64,000 nucleotides of DNA from Leishmania infantum JPCM5 (lineage: Eukaryota > Euglenozoa > Kinetoplastea > Trypanosomatida > Trypanosomatidae), in NCBI RefSeq assembly GCF_000002875.2, contig NC_009413.2:355323-419322 (forward strand), given 5' to 3'. A program made the position numbers and the translations under genes. The notes under the pieces are model-generated. The model searched no databases. It saw only the letters and a program-made list of their open reading frames with translations, and was not told the DNA's origin. Numbering within the stretch: the stretch's first letter is position 1; every line of letters begins with the position of its first letter. This document shows, piece after piece, positions 9,712 to 21,400 of the stretch.

Positions 9712-11436
9712 ATGAAGGGTAGATATTTTACGGAATGCGCTGCTGCTGCGGCTGGCCGCTGCCTAGGTGTGTTGCCTCGCTCCAGTAACGGGCGTGCGAG
9801 TCGACCAAACTGCAGGGCTTCTCTTCTGATTACAGAAAGCCTTGCCGCCGCACGGCATTTCAGTAGTACTAGCGTCACCGACACCAGCACCGCTGCTACC
9901 CCACGAGCCCCGCAAGCGAAGAAAGCAACTGAATCCAGTCCCAAAGGGTCCACTTCCAGCGGTGAGTTGCCACCCATCATTGATACTCCCGCGCCACCAC
10001 GGCCTGCGCTCTATGTCCCGCCTGAGGAGCGCGACCCGAGCGATGAATCACTCGCTTTTCTCAAACCGGGTAGCCCACTACAACATCTGACGCGCCGCAG
10101 CGAGGAGGTACAGCTCCCGGAAGGCCTTGATCGGGCTCCGTCGATTGCCGAGCGCCAACGGGCCGCCCCCATCTACATGGATGCTGATGCTGCGAGAGTG
10201 CGCAGCACAAGCGTGCACGCTGGGCATTCTCTTCTTCAATGTTCTGGGATCGACACGAGCGCGTACTACTACAGCGTTCCACAGGCACCGCCTGCTGCAG
10301 AAGGGGATGTGTCAGCGGTTGGCGCACTGGATGCATCGCACCGTAGTCGCCTGCGCACCCTCCGAGAACACGCTCCTCGCCGGGGATCGGAGTCAACACC
10401 GCTCGGCGCCGACCCCACGGCTGGCGTCTTGAGCGGTGGTGGTGTTGGTGCAGGCAGTAGCTGTAGCACCGCAAAGGAGCGAAGCATGTTCGCAGCGTCG
10501 CACGAGTTTGCTGCCGTAGAGAAGACACCAGAGGAACTGGAAGACGAGAGGCAGCGGGCGGCCCCGAAACCCACCGCCAAGCAGCTGGAGACGGACATCA
10601 AGAGGCTTGAGTACTACCAGGGCACCCCGCAGTACGATAAACTTTTCGCAGACTTCTGTTCCAAGTACAGCGCAGAGGGGACTGCGACGAAGGGCGTCAA
10701 AGGGCCCGTTTACACGGCGGAAGAGGTGGAGCGCGGCTTGGAGGGGCAGCCAATCGATTACCACCACAGTAGCACCAAGTTGCAGGCGGCACTGTTCTCT
10801 GGACCGCGTGCCTACGACCCTGTCACGTTCATGCAACAGCAAGGCGTCTTGCGCTTCCAGGGCTATGCGTTTCCGCCTACGGTGGAGCTCGGGAAATTGA
10901 AGGGAGACGGTGATGAGCTGAAGGCGCTGCACAACGCGCACAAGAGCCACCCTCTTGTTGCACAGGTGCGGCGCGGAATGAATGCGCTGGTTGGGCGCAA
11001 GGATGCGTGTGATGACTACGTGGCGATGGAGGACAAATCGAAGGAGGACACCCATCTGCTGTACCGCACCTTGGGCCTCGAGGCGGTGCAGCGGCGGCAG
11101 ATGCGCTACATGCTGACTGATTTCGATTACGCAGACAGAAACACCGCGTTTCATGTCATGATGTCGTACCCGTACACGGACTGGCTCCACGTGTTTTACA
11201 TGGTGCTGGTAGGCTGGTGCCTGTATCAGCTGCAGGTTCGGTGCGGCGCCTACGAGTTCTACGACGAGTATCTGGGGCTTGACCTCCGTCAAGTGCCGCG
11301 GCTGCAGAAGCCGATCCTGGCCGGCATCACCATTGTCGTCATGACCTTCTTCTTTTTCCAGCCTCTCTTGGTCGCCAGCATTGCGACAACAAGAGCGTAC
11401 CGGATCGCAATGAAACGCCCCATCGGCCCTCCGTAG
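9712..11436 (+). CDS. Putative mitochondrial membrane protein, function unknown
   Basis: 574 residues from the first in-frame ATG; the frame stays open 23 codons upstream only to a GTG. Residues 1-50 are rich in Arg, Ala and Ser with almost no acidic residues and end in a RHFSSTS-type stretch, typical of a mitochondrial presequence. A low-complexity region rich in Pro, Ser, Ala and charged residues follows (50-290). From about 290 the sequence is better ordered, with KQLETDIKRLEYYQGTPQYD and a helical, charged core. Two hydrophobic segments lie near the C-terminus (LHVFYMVLVGWCLYQLQV, and a second one with a FFFF run), and the protein ends in a short basic tail. This suggests an inner-membrane protein with both ends on one side. 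I recognise no family; it may be a kinetoplastid-specific respiratory-complex or import component (inference only). Confidence 0.75.
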   Translation: MKGRYFTECAAAAAGRCLGVLPRSSNGRASRPNCRASLLITESLAAARHFSSTSVTDTSTAATPRAPQAKKATESSPKGSTSSGELPPIIDTPAPPRPALYVPPEERDPSDESLAFLKPGSPLQHLTRRSEEVQLPEGLDRAPSIAERQRAAPIYMDADAARVRSTSVHAGHSLLQCSGIDTSAYYYSVPQAPPAAEGDVSAVGALDASHRSRLRTLREHAPRRGSESTPLGADPTAGVLSGGGVGAGSSCSTAKERSMFAASHEFAAVEKTPEELEDERQRAAPKPTAKQLETDIKRLEYYQGTPQYDKLFADFCSKYSAEGTATKGVKGPVYTAEEVERGLEGQPIDYHHSSTKLQAALFSGPRAYDPVTFMQQQGVLRFQGYAFPPTVELGKLKGDGDELKALHNAHKSHPLVAQVRRGMNALVGRKDACDDYVAMEDKSKEDTHLLYRTLGLEAVQRRQMRYMLTDFDYADRNTAFHVMMSYPYTDWLHVFYMVLVGWCLYQLQVRCGAYEFYDEYLGLDLRQVPRLQKPILAGITIVVMTFFFFQPLLVASIATTRAYRIAMKRPIGPP

Positions 11437-13017
11437 GGCGGCTTCCTTCGAATTGACGCTCTTACCTCTGTGTGTCTGTGCGTGATGAGGAGGCGACAGA
11501 TCGAAGAGGTGGTACTCGGCGCACGCGTACTTACGTGCTTCGCTTTTCGTATCACCTCGCGCTTTACAGCGCGCGTGTTTCCGACGGATTCACGACTTCG
11601 CGCCGCTGCTCGTGTTGGTCTAGAGCGAGACGGAGACCGACTTTTGTATTTCGTTGGAAAAGTCGAACGCGAGGTGCCGATGAAGAGGCGTTGGTTGTCT
11701 TTTTGAAGTTGCTTTCCATACCCTCTTCAAAAAAAAAAGGAAATCAGGAACACAGACTCAAGACAAGGTGCGCCCTTGATGAAGGGAAAAGGGTGCCGTG
11801 TGCCATGCAGGCGCAGGGGATGTGTATTCCCTGTGTGAGCTACGCTGCTCCTCGACGGCACTCAATACCAGTCTTCCACACACTAGAGAGTGAACCCTCA
11901 GGGCACTCAAACCCTCTCCGCCCATTTGGGAATGGAAACTGAAGAGTCCTATTTCCACTGCTGGTTTCGGTTTGCTGCGATTGGTGCTGGCTTGTTTTTC
12001 TTTCTCATCTCTTCTCATATCCTTTTCCTTGCACGTTTCTCTCCCCGTAATGACCATTATACGGCGCTTCGCTCTCTCTCCTCTACTGGGCTGCTGCTTC
12101 ACACTTCTTCCCGCCTTTCACGTTGGCCACACAAACGCAGTCTTCCCTTTTTTATTCCATTCTTTTTGTCCCGTCTGCTTACTCCTTCCCTCTTCCCTTC
12201 TCCAGGTTTCACTAGCGACACACATCTTGTTTGAGAGTGTGTGTGCGTGTGTGCCTACGCGCGTTCCCCATTGCCTCTGAGCGCGTAAAAAAAAGTTTGC
12301 GATTATCATCAAACGCTCCGTTCGCCCCCTCCCCCCAACGTTTCCTCGAAAGACTAACAAAACATAGAAAATAGACGACGATAGGAGAAGTTCGCCGTTT
12401 TGCTGTCACCCGCGTTACGTCCAACAGCGACCTGCAACCACCTCGGATATGTAAGCACTATATAACCATATTTGTGAGACTGTACTTCATTGCGCTCTTT
12501 TCCTCTCTGGTTTCCTTTTCTCGCCTGCTACGCGTTTCTTGTATGTGTTGTGTTGGATGAGGACAAATTAATGCTTTTTGACAAAAAAGTTTATCGTGTG
12601 TCTCTCTTTCTCGTGCTGAGGAGCAAACAGTAGAGGAAGGAGAGAGAGGCACGATACGTAAGCAGATCGCATCTCTCTCTCTCTGTGTGCGTGTGTACAT
12701 TTCTCCTCCACTCCTTCTGTCTTCCTCTGTCCTCGCTGTCGCCGCCAACAAATTTGGTCGCACTCCTTTTCGCGGATTTTCGTTCTTTCTGTCTCTTCCC
12801 TCCTCCCATTCAAGCCTTCTCTCTTACACACGACGTCAACGCTTTCTTTGTCGTCTACCCTCGCCATGTTCATCCCTCTCCAAATCCTTTTCTCTTTCTG
12901 ACTTCTCCGTTGTCTGCCTCCTTTTCCGGGCGGCTCTTCGCTCTGGCCTTCCTCGTCGCCCTGTGCCTTCTACTGAACGCACCAGCTTTCCCCCTTTTTT
13001 TCTCCTTGGCTGTGTAC

Positions 13018-13037
13018 GTGTGTGTGTGTGTGTGTGT
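13018..13037. repeat. TG/CA microsatellite
   Basis: About ten uninterrupted TG dinucleotides within a pyrimidine-rich spacer. Confidence 0.85.
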
Positions 13038-13685
13038 ATTCTACGCTGCCCGAGCAGCTGAGGAGCGCAGAGAGATCAATACAATACTTCTCCCCCAAAA
13101 CGAATATATATCGCCATTTTCGCGCTTGGGCTCTTCTTGTTGCGGTTCTCTGCCGTCTTTGAGACACTCCGTTTCACTTTTGCGTACCTTCTTTTGTTTT
13201 GTCTCTCTGCCGTCGTTGCGACTTTTCTGGCCATCGGTGTGTCGGTGAATGTGTCTGGGTAGGTGGCGTTTTTCCTTCTTTCCTCTCTCATCTTTGAGTG
13301 AGTGTGCTTGTGTGTGCGCGCTTTTCCTCTCCGTCCTCGCTGTCTCCTGTGTCGCGTCGTCCTTGCTGATTCTGTGGAGTACATGCTTTGTACTTGGACC
13401 AGAGCAGCAAGCGCAGCGGCAACAAACGTTTCCGCTCTTTTTCCGTTCCTCCTTTAGGGGTTTTTGTTTTCCTCTTGGGCTGCTTCGCCGCTCTCCTTCC
13501 ACATTTATTGAACCTTGGCTCGGCTGCTCCTCATTCTCCTTTCCCCCCTTTCACCTTTCCCCTCTATCATTGCTCATCGGCGTTCTTCGCCCTCTTCGTA
13601 TACGTGTACGTGTGTGTGTGTGTGTCCTCGCATATCCGATTCCGTTTTGGGAACGCTGCCGCCGCTGGCTCTTTGATCGTGGAAT

Positions 13686-13723
13686 TCCTCACTCCTCCAT
13701 TTTCTTGCTTTCCCCCTGACCAG
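13686..13723 (+). promoter_or_regulatory. Likely trans-splice acceptor for the gene at 13858
   Basis: A C/T-rich tract ends with GACCAG; AG is at 13722-13723, giving a leader of about 135 bases that would include the TA tract at 13804-13818. Confidence 0.5.
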
Positions 13724-13803
13724 CTTCTCTGCGGTGTGGTACTCTCGTTGCAAAGGGCATACCACACACAAACGGAGTCGCGGCGCACGCCGACCACAGA
13801 ATC

Positions 13804-13818
13804 TATATATATATATAT
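13804..13818. repeat. TA microsatellite 40 bases before a start codon
   Basis: Uninterrupted TA dinucleotides just upstream of the ATG at 13858, probably inside the 5' untranslated region. Confidence 0.8.
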
Positions 13819-13857
13819 GTACATAGCGTCCCTGCCGCTGACGTTTCAGAAGGCGCG

Positions 13858-15156
13858 ATGCCAGGACGTTGCTTCTCGAAGAGTCTGGCGTCGGATGTCG
13901 ACTCGGCCGCCGCTACCGAGAGCTCTCTCTCCGCAACCGAGGCGTCGACAGATGGCCATCGCACAGGTAAGCAGCTTCGCCATGTCGCCTTTCTCCTTGA
14001 GAAGGACTTGAAGGAGACGGACACGGAGAAGGTGCCACGCGCTGCCTTTGCCGGCCGGCGCGGCGGCGCAGGTGCGCGGTCTACTGAAGAGCAATGGTCA
14101 TGGAGTGGCAGGGCAGAGGCCGACGCGCTCCGGCAGCGTGCGCTGCAGTGCGGCGAGGATTTCGTTCGTGTGGCAAGCGGGCTCGGCTACGAGGTGGTGG
14201 CGCACACTCCTACGGCGTTTCTTAAGCGCGGGATGTCAGAGAAGACGGCTGCGCCTTTTGGAGTTGCCCAACCCGAAAAGCAAGGTGGAATCGGCCTTGC
14301 GGTGGCGAAGAGTGCGACGGCGCGCGCTAGCACCGGCGCTGTCCCTCTCAGCTCGCCGTCGGCCGCCGAGACCACGGTGAGTCTTGCGGCCCCCTTCGGC
14401 TCCGGCGGCTCGCCGGTCTTCCCACGGAAGGGCGAACTCGACAGCTGCAGCAGCCGGTCCAGTTCCCTTGGCACCGAGGATCAGGTCGGCATGGTACCTG
14501 TGCTCAGCCCGCTGTTGCAGGGCAGCGAACCCGGCCAGCGTCGCCTCTCCACTGATGCGTCTCTGCGCGCACTCGAGGTGCAGGCTCCGCGCACGACTGG
14601 AGCGCACGCCGGGATATACCGCTACCCAGCCACGATCGCGTCCTTGCACTCCTTACAGGATAGCACGCCCAACTCGGTGGCAGACGGCAATAGCGTGCGC
14701 ACGTCGCCCCACCGTTCATCCCGCCCCGGCTTCGGGGCGGAGCATCACACGAACGACGGCGCCAACAGCACACGAGCTGTTCAGTGGACGCCTAACACGA
14801 GGCATCCTTCCCCGGCAAGAGGGTCGCCGGCGTCGCATCGGGCTTTGACGCCGCGCACAGCTATTCCCACCCGCAACCACCCTGTCACCGCCTCACTCAT
14901 GGTTCCTGGCCAGCAGAGCGACGCCTTTGCGGTCCGTCTCTCTATCATGGACGTCACCTCGTCCCGTACCAACAGCAACGCCAATACTTCCATGAGCGCC
15001 GAGCACCTAAACGGCCACGAATTCGCGAATGTCGGAGGCTCGCAGAACACGAACAACCGCTTCTTTACGTCTTCCACGGACGCATTGAACACACCAGCGG
15101 TGCGCATGACGGACGACGAGGATTGGCCGCGAGCGACGGGCCGCTTGATTCAGTAG
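13858..15156 (+). CDS. Low-complexity protein of unknown function
   Basis: 432 residues, opening at an ATG downstream of a good pyrimidine-AG acceptor (13722-13723). Residues 30-60 and 75-115 look helical; the short segment CGEDFVRVASGLGYEVVAH is the most ordered part. From 130 onward the protein is dominated by Ser, Thr, Pro, Ala and Arg with many SP and TP dipeptides, as in a disordered, possibly phosphorylated protein. No recognised domain, signal peptide or membrane segment. Third-position GC is high, as in the neighbouring clear genes, supporting real coding. Retroposon copy B begins about 1.06 kb after the stop. Confidence 0.7.
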   Translation: MPGRCFSKSLASDVDSAAATESSLSATEASTDGHRTGKQLRHVAFLLEKDLKETDTEKVPRAAFAGRRGGAGARSTEEQWSWSGRAEADALRQRALQCGEDFVRVASGLGYEVVAHTPTAFLKRGMSEKTAAPFGVAQPEKQGGIGLAVAKSATARASTGAVPLSSPSAAETTVSLAAPFGSGGSPVFPRKGELDSCSSRSSSLGTEDQVGMVPVLSPLLQGSEPGQRRLSTDASLRALEVQAPRTTGAHAGIYRYPATIASLHSLQDSTPNSVADGNSVRTSPHRSSRPGFGAEHHTNDGANSTRAVQWTPNTRHPSPARGSPASHRALTPRTAIPTRNHPVTASLMVPGQQSDAFAVRLSIMDVTSSRTNSNANTSMSAEHLNGHEFANVGGSQNTNNRFFTSSTDALNTPAVRMTDDEDWPRATGRLIQ

Positions 15157-16220
15157 GGCAAGAACGGGACAACGCCGGTTTTTGTTACCGCACCCCTGCT
15201 TCGTTTTCTTATCGGCTTCCTTCGACGTTTGGCGTTGACTTTGTTGCCTCGAGGGGTCGTTTGGGCCGACAAACACGCCTTCTCATTACCACTCTCGCAT
15301 CACTCCCGGTCTCCCTCTTTGTCCACACAGCGTTGTTTGCGTCTGGGTGCGCATTCACGCCGCGAACACACACACAAACACATACATCTGGTGAGAGGCT
15401 TTGCTTTTGTATTAGCGCTGTTGCCCTGCCACGTCACGTGGCCCTCTTTTTTTCCGCCGCGTTTTTTTCTTTTGCTGATCTCTCCCCCTCACCCCCTCTC
15501 TGAGTGGCACTCGCTCAATCTTCTTATGCTTCTCTCTCTGTCTTGTCTGTTTTACCATCTCTCCCTGCATGCGCGCACCTCTCATTTTCTTCCTCCCGAC
15601 TGTGGCCACACCGTACTACAGCCGTGCATCGCACTCAAAGAAGCCAGGCAACCTCATTTTCATTTACCTACTTCTTCACCTTTTCCTTGTGACTCTCTCT
15701 CACTCCGTCCGTCTAAGCAACTATACATTTCTCTCCACGTTTCCCACTGAAACTTGATTGTGGTCCTTTCCATTGTATTACACTCGCTTGCTGGCTAGAA
15801 AATAGGAAAGGTGCGCGCGCACACACACGCACAAATGACGAGCGGAAGAGCGACCCGAAGTTGATCTTGTGGGCCTCACGTGAACCCGCCGCGCTCCTTT
15901 TTCCTGTCGCTTTCTTCACCTCTATTTCTTTTGTGGTTTGATGAGGGGTGTCTTCCTCATCTTTTTTCTATCATTGACGTGTGTGTGTGTGTACCGTTTG
16001 CATTTATCAACATTATATACATATATATATATATATATGTATATATACATTTTTCCAATGTGTGTGCGCGTATGTGCGTGCGCGTTGACGAGCGACACAC
16101 ACACAAAGGGGAATGCCTCCGGCATACACGCGTGAAGGGGCAGTGTACCGCTATCATGTGCTCGGGGGAGGGTGATGTGACCCTGCCGCTGTTCTTTTTT
16201 CGCTTTCTTTCCTCATGACC
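15157..16220. other. Spacer, downstream of the low-complexity gene
   Basis: No gene supported. Contains pyrimidine-rich runs, CA-rich tracts near 15365-15385 and 15820-15835, and an imperfect 36-base TA tract at 16013-16048. Confidence 0.55.
16013..16048. repeat. Imperfect TA repeat
   Basis: TA/AT dinucleotides with two single-base interruptions; the longest TA tract in the window, about 170 bases before retroposon copy B. Confidence 0.8.
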
Positions 16221-16763
16221 GGGGGTAAGGGACACCTAAGTGTGGTGTCCAGGGTCCGTTACACCCCGCGTTGTGTGTGAGGAAGGCAAGCACCCCCTGT
16301 CCCCTGCCAATGCCGAACAACCTCTGGTGGTGGCAGGGCCAAGCAGCTGTGACGTAGGGGTGGACAGGGCGATGTGTCGCTGCTGATGTCGGCGGTCAGG
16401 TCGTGGATGGCGTTGCGCCGGAGCGGCCTGCGGCAGTGAACGCACTTGCGCCATCCATCTGGTGGGCATGGTGTCGCCGCAGCTCGAGCGCATCCCCGCC
16501 CCGCGCCTCACACTGCCTGCTGGCGGGGGGAGCCTGAGCTACCCCGAGGGACGCACGAGGTGGGGACCGGCGCAATGTGAGCCGCTGTGAGGCGGCCTCC
16601 GCTTCGCAGGCCGGTAGTGTTTTGAGGCAGAGGCCATGCTCGGATGACGGAGTCGGCGCATTGCTGTAGAGCGTGTGCACGACTGCTTTGCGCCACGCGA
16701 TGGGGGCCTGCGACATGCCGGGTGGAGTGTTGTCGAGCTCACGTTGCGTGGCGGAGAACGGAC
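16221..16763 (+). mobile_element. SIDER-like non-autonomous retroposon, copy B
   Basis: Matches copy A from GACACCTAAG (16231 against 7401) to AACGGAC, differing by a two-base CG insertion near 16746 and at the extreme 5' G-rich start. The Pr77-like signature is on the + strand. It has the clearest A-rich tail of the three copies: 16764 to about 16807 is rich in AAAG, AAAC and ends in a run of seven A. This favours target-primed retroposition over segmental duplication as the origin. It lies in the probable 3' untranslated region of the gene ending at 15156. Confidence 0.78.
16230..16250 (+). promoter_or_regulatory. Perfect 7-bp hairpin in the retroposon 5' signature (copy B)
   Basis: Same inverted repeat as in copy A: GGACACC pairs exactly with GGTGTCC across 7 bases. 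Absent from copy C, which lacks this part. Confidence 0.6.
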
Positions 16764-17923
16764 GTGTGAAACGTAAAGAAACAGACAAACAAAAGCCACA
16801 AAAAAAGGCGCTGAGATCGGCGTCTTTTGTTTCGGGTAAGTTCTCTTTCACTTGTGTAACTTTTTCGCGTTTTCTCACTGTTTTCGTGCCTGATGCCTTC
16901 GCGTGAATGGCTCTTGTGCTTTTTTTTTCATAATTGCTCCCTTTTTTTGTTCGTGTGTGTGCCCCGTGTCTTTATCGCATGTGCCTGCTTGTGAGAATTA
17001 TGTGTGTCCTCACGTGTGTGCGTCTGCATCTCTGTGTTAGTGTGCGTTGCACCACCACATGGCTTTCGCTTGCGCTGATTCGTTTGCGTTCGTGAATGCA
17101 GACGGTAGCATTTTTTTTTCGATATATTTAGGTGTTTTTTTTCGGTGGCTTGTACTCGGCGCTGGTCTGATTGGTCGTTTTTTTCTATTCTAGTAGCAGC
17201 TCTTGCCTCCTCCTCGTAGCTTCCAATGAGTCTCTCGATCTCGCTGTGGACCTGCTCTCGCGCTTGTGTAGTTTCGCTGTTTCTCCAGTGTGAGAAAGCG
17301 TACTACTACCACTGTGGCAGCAGTGTGCTTTTACGTTCTCTTCTCCATTTGTGTTTCGATGGGGGCTGCCAGCGCTGCATTGTGTCATCAAAATGCGCGT
17401 GATAGTGAGAAGTAAGCATGAGGCAACAACCCAAGAGAAGAAAAGGCACATTACCGGCGCACCACGGACGCCAACGGATTCTTTGCAGCGTGGCGGCGGC
17501 TGACCAGTTTGCTGTCTAGCTTCTCCTGCTTCTCTCCACTACCCAAGTCATGTGCACCTTGATGACACGCCCTCTGCCGCTGTACTTCTCTCCCACCTCT
17601 TTTCCTCTTGCCTTCACGCAGTGACAGCGGCAGCGCTGCTCAATGGCCAATCACGCGCTTTGGGCACAACATGCAAAGAAGTACAAGAAAACGCAGGTGT
17701 GCACACGCTTACAATAGAAGGAGAGTGTCACCATTGTTACGGATTAACTGCAGGGCAGAGGCGTTCTCCTCTTCCTCTTTCTCTTCCTCTTCAGCACTAT
17801 ATCTCACACGTCCACGAATCGTGGAGGAGGCCGCTCCCTGACGTGTACGCAAACTAAAAAAAAAGATTAGATATCACGAGAGAACACGCAACCAGAAGGA
17901 ACAGGCGCCCCTCTACATATCCG

Positions 17924-17953
17924 CACACACATACACACACACACACACACACA
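17924..17953. repeat. CA microsatellite
   Basis: About fourteen CA dinucleotides with one TA interruption. Confidence 0.85.
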
Positions 17954-18098
17954 TTGACACGCCCACGCAACCACAGTACAAGAAGGTGTGCATCCGTGTT
18001 TAGCGTGTCTCCCTGCTACACACGCAGACGCTGTATAAGGCTGTTCAATATTCTTCTTTCACACGCACACACGCACACCGTACATATTATACACACAC

Positions 18099-18116
18099 AT
18101 ATATATATATGTATAT
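18099..18116. repeat. TA microsatellite
   Basis: AT/TA run with one G interruption, directly after CA-rich sequence. Confidence 0.8.
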
Positions 18117-18422
18117 GTGTATGCGTATATGTATTCTTTTTCTCGCTCTTTCGTTTCCCCGCTCACATCTGTCGCCGTACAAAAAAGTTCATTGCCTTTT
18201 TTGTGTTGGCGTGCTCGCTACCGGTAGACCTCGTCGTCTGCGGACCTGTGTGCGTGTGCTGATTGTCGCGAGGTTTGATCTCTTCGCATCTCCCTTTTGC
18301 GCTTGTGTGTGTGCATGTGTGTGGGTGTATCTCCTCTCTTTGCGAGTACCGCTGGACTCTCTCGAGAGAGCCGTGCACAGTCCTCCCCCTTTTCTTTTTC
18401 ACCGCCATTAAGGGCCGGGCGG

Positions 18423-21400
18423 ATGCTGCCTCGTGAGTTGGCCCGCTCACCGCACATGAGCTCTGGCGGCTCGGCGATGACGCAGCCAAAACGGCCGACT
18501 GGCCCTCCAGGCACTCGCCCCATGTCTGCTGCCTCTCCTCTCATCACGCTCTCGCAAAACCAGCTGCCTCTGAGGAGTTCGACACCTTTGCCGCCGCGCA
18601 GTGGTGTGTCGTCGACCATGGCCTCGCGGCCAAGCTGCAGCATTTCCGGCAGTTTCCAGCCCACACCCAGCATCCTGGGCGCGCAGGAGGAGAAGGTGCG
18701 CGTCGCGGTGCGCTGCCGTCCTCCGAATGCGGCCCACGGGGAGCACAGTGATGACATCATCGTGTCTATGAACCCGTCAGCGAACGAGGTGTACCTGCTG
18801 GACCAGGAGGCTGCGCCGTGGCGTCTGGACATGCCGCTGTGGTCGTGCTCTGGCGTGGCCCTCGACGGCTCACATGCGGTGTCGCAGGCTGGCGTGTACG
18901 AGGCGGTTGGGCGGCCGCTTCTGCAGCACGCACTTGACGGCTACAACAGCACGCTCATGGCGTACGGGCAGACAGGTAGCGGCAAGACCTACACGATGAT
19001 GGGCGATCACCGCGATAACGAAGGCGGCGAAGGGGCCGGCATTATTCCTCGCATGTGCCGCGACCTTTTCCACGAGCTGAACAACCGCTCCTTCACCGCC
19101 CCCAGCGGCGAGCGCCTCAGCTGGGAGGTGCACGTGCGATACGTCGAGGTATACTGCGAGAAGATCAGCGACCTCCTCAACTGTGGCGCGTCGGTCGGCA
19201 TTCGCGAAGAGATCACACCGCAGAGCGCCACTTTCGCTCTGGTCGGTGCTCGCCGTGTCAAGGTAACCGCCACAGATGACCTTCTGCAGGCGCTTGCAAT
19301 CGGCAACAAGTGGCGCCGCACGGCGGCCACGAAGCTCAATGACCGCAGTAGTCGCAGCCACGCTCTCTTTTTGATTGACTTGACGGAGATCATCTCTTTC
19401 ACTGAGCCTGACGGCACCGTCGCCAGCGCACCGAGCAAGAGCCTCAGTATTCGCCTTGTCGACCTGGCCGGGAGCGAGCGGGTGAGTGAGACAGGGGTGC
19501 ACGGGCAGAAGCTGAGGGAGGTAAAGGACATTAACCTCTCTCTCTTCACCCTTGGCTGCGTGATCGAGTCCCTCTCTGACCCCAAGCGGCGCGGTATCAA
19601 GCCACCGTATCGTGACAGCGTGCTGACGAAGCTCCTTCGAGATGCCTTCGGCGGCAACAGCAAGACAACAATGGTTTGCACAATCAGTCCTTGCGAAGCG
19701 CAGCGCCTGCAGACGGTGCAGACGCTCCACTACGCAGCCAAAGCGCGCCGTGTGCTGAACAAGCCTCGCGTCAAGGAGGACCCATCCGCTATGGAGCTGC
19801 GCCGCGCCAACGAAGAGCTTGTGGCGCTGCGGCGCCAGCTGGATGAAGCGCAGCGCAACGGCAACCACTACGAGTCCATCGAGGCGGAGCTGAGGGAGGC
19901 AAACATGCGGCTGCGCCGCGAGCAGAAGGAAGCGAGGCTGCGCAAGCAGGTGATGGAGAGGCGTGAGGCAGAGCTAGCTGCTCGGATGCGGGAGCTGGAG
20001 GACCAGCGTGAGGCCTACGAGGCGCAGATGCAGGCGCTCGAGGCCGAGGCCGAGCGAGCGCGTGCGCAGCAGGAGAAGCGCGAGGAGGAGCTGCGTCGGG
20101 CACACGAGATGGCCACCAAATACGCACGTGACCGACTCAAAGAGATGGAGGAGCAGTGCGTCTCCGCCGAGGCAGCGCTTCGCTCCAGAGAGGAGGAGCT
20201 TGTGAAGAAGCAGCGTGCCATCGAGGAGAAGATGCGGGCAGCAGAGGCGAGCTCGCGGTGCCGCATTGATGAGTTGCAGCGGCAGCAGAAGGACATGGAG
20301 AACGCGCTGAAGGAGAAGGAGCGGTTGACCTCGATGCACGAGCGCGAGATGCGCCACAAGTACAAGCAGGCCGAGGAGAATCTGAGGGCCATGGAGAAGC
20401 GTAACTTCCAGATGGAGGAAGAGTGGGCAGCCAAGGTCAGGGCCCTCGAGGCGACTGCGAAGCAACGAGAGGAGGATGTGGCGCAGCGCATTCGTGAGGC
20501 GCAGGGGGCGCAGTGCAAGGCCGAGGCCGCGGTGCGTCGGAAGGAGGAGGAGCTGCAGCGGAGGTGGATCCAAGTCGACAACGAGGCACGGCAGCTGCAA
20601 TCCGAGGTGGCGGCGAAGGAGGCAGAGCTGAAACGGCGCGTGCAGGAGGCGAACCGCAGCACGGAGCAGCGCGAGGAGGATCTCAACGAGCGTCTGCGCA
20701 AAGCAGAGTACGAGCTCAGCCGTCGTGAGCGTGAGACAGCGCAGAAGCTGCTCGAGGTAGAGGCACTTCAACAGGCGACTGAGCTGCAGTCGGAGACGAC
20801 CCGCGCGAAGGAACGCACGATGAAGGAGGCCCACAACGTCCGCACCGAGTCCCTGGAGGCTCTTGAGGCGCAGCTTCAGCAGCGCCAAGAGGAGCTGCGC
20901 AAGCAGTTCGATGAGGTGATGCAGATGAAGAGAGCATGGAATGCGCAGCACGCGGAGCAGAGGCAGAAGCTGCAAGCAGAGCACGAGGCCGCCCTGCAAG
21001 CTGTGAAGCAATGGGAGACTGACGTCTCTCAGCGGGAGATGGAGCTGCGCCGGCAAAACGACGAACTTGCTGGCAAACTGCGAGCGCAGGAGATGCAGCT
21101 AGAGAAGCAGCAGATGATGCTGCTGGCGGATAAGAACGAGTTCGAAACGGCGATGCAGCGGGAGAGGCGTGCGATGCTTCGCACGAGAGAGGAGATGCAG
21201 CTCGCCCAGGATCGCAACGACGTGGACTGCAAAATGCGGCAGGATAAGCTGCGCGAGTGGGAGACGGAGCTGCGCGACCGCCGCGCCGAGATGGAGGCGA
21301 CGCAGAGGGAGCGCGAGGCGGCGCTGCGGCAGAAGGAGATGGCGCTGGTTGCGCTGCAGGATGCGGCGATGGCAAAGGAGGTGGAGCTCTATCAGGCACA

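Larger units (their letters stand above)
11437..13857. other. Long pyrimidine-rich spacer
   Basis: No gene supported. The open frames here (for example 12685-13248) translate to Cys/Phe/Leu/Ser-rich strings that simply reflect the CT- and TG-rich composition. It contains a TG tract (13018-13037), a TA tract (13804-13818) and a strong pyrimidine tract with AG (13686-13723). Confidence 0.6.
16764..18422. other. Spacer upstream of the kinesin gene
   Basis: Begins with the A-rich tail of retroposon B. T-rich and TG-rich sequence follows, then a CA tract (17924-17953) and a TA tract (18099-18116). No gene supported. A pyrimidine tract (18381-18400) with AG at 18411-18412 lies just before the kinesin ATG. 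Confidence 0.55.

Noticed and set aside
12685..13719. Frames of 150-190 codons rich in Cys, Phe, Leu and Ser
   Set aside because: These reflect CT- and TG-rich spacer composition; they run through microsatellites and lack ordered segments.
18870..21399. Several long - strand frames (up to 360 codons)
   Set aside because: All are mirror frames of the kinesin motor and coiled-coil coding sequence; Leu-rich content is the antisense of Glu/Gln/Lys codons.
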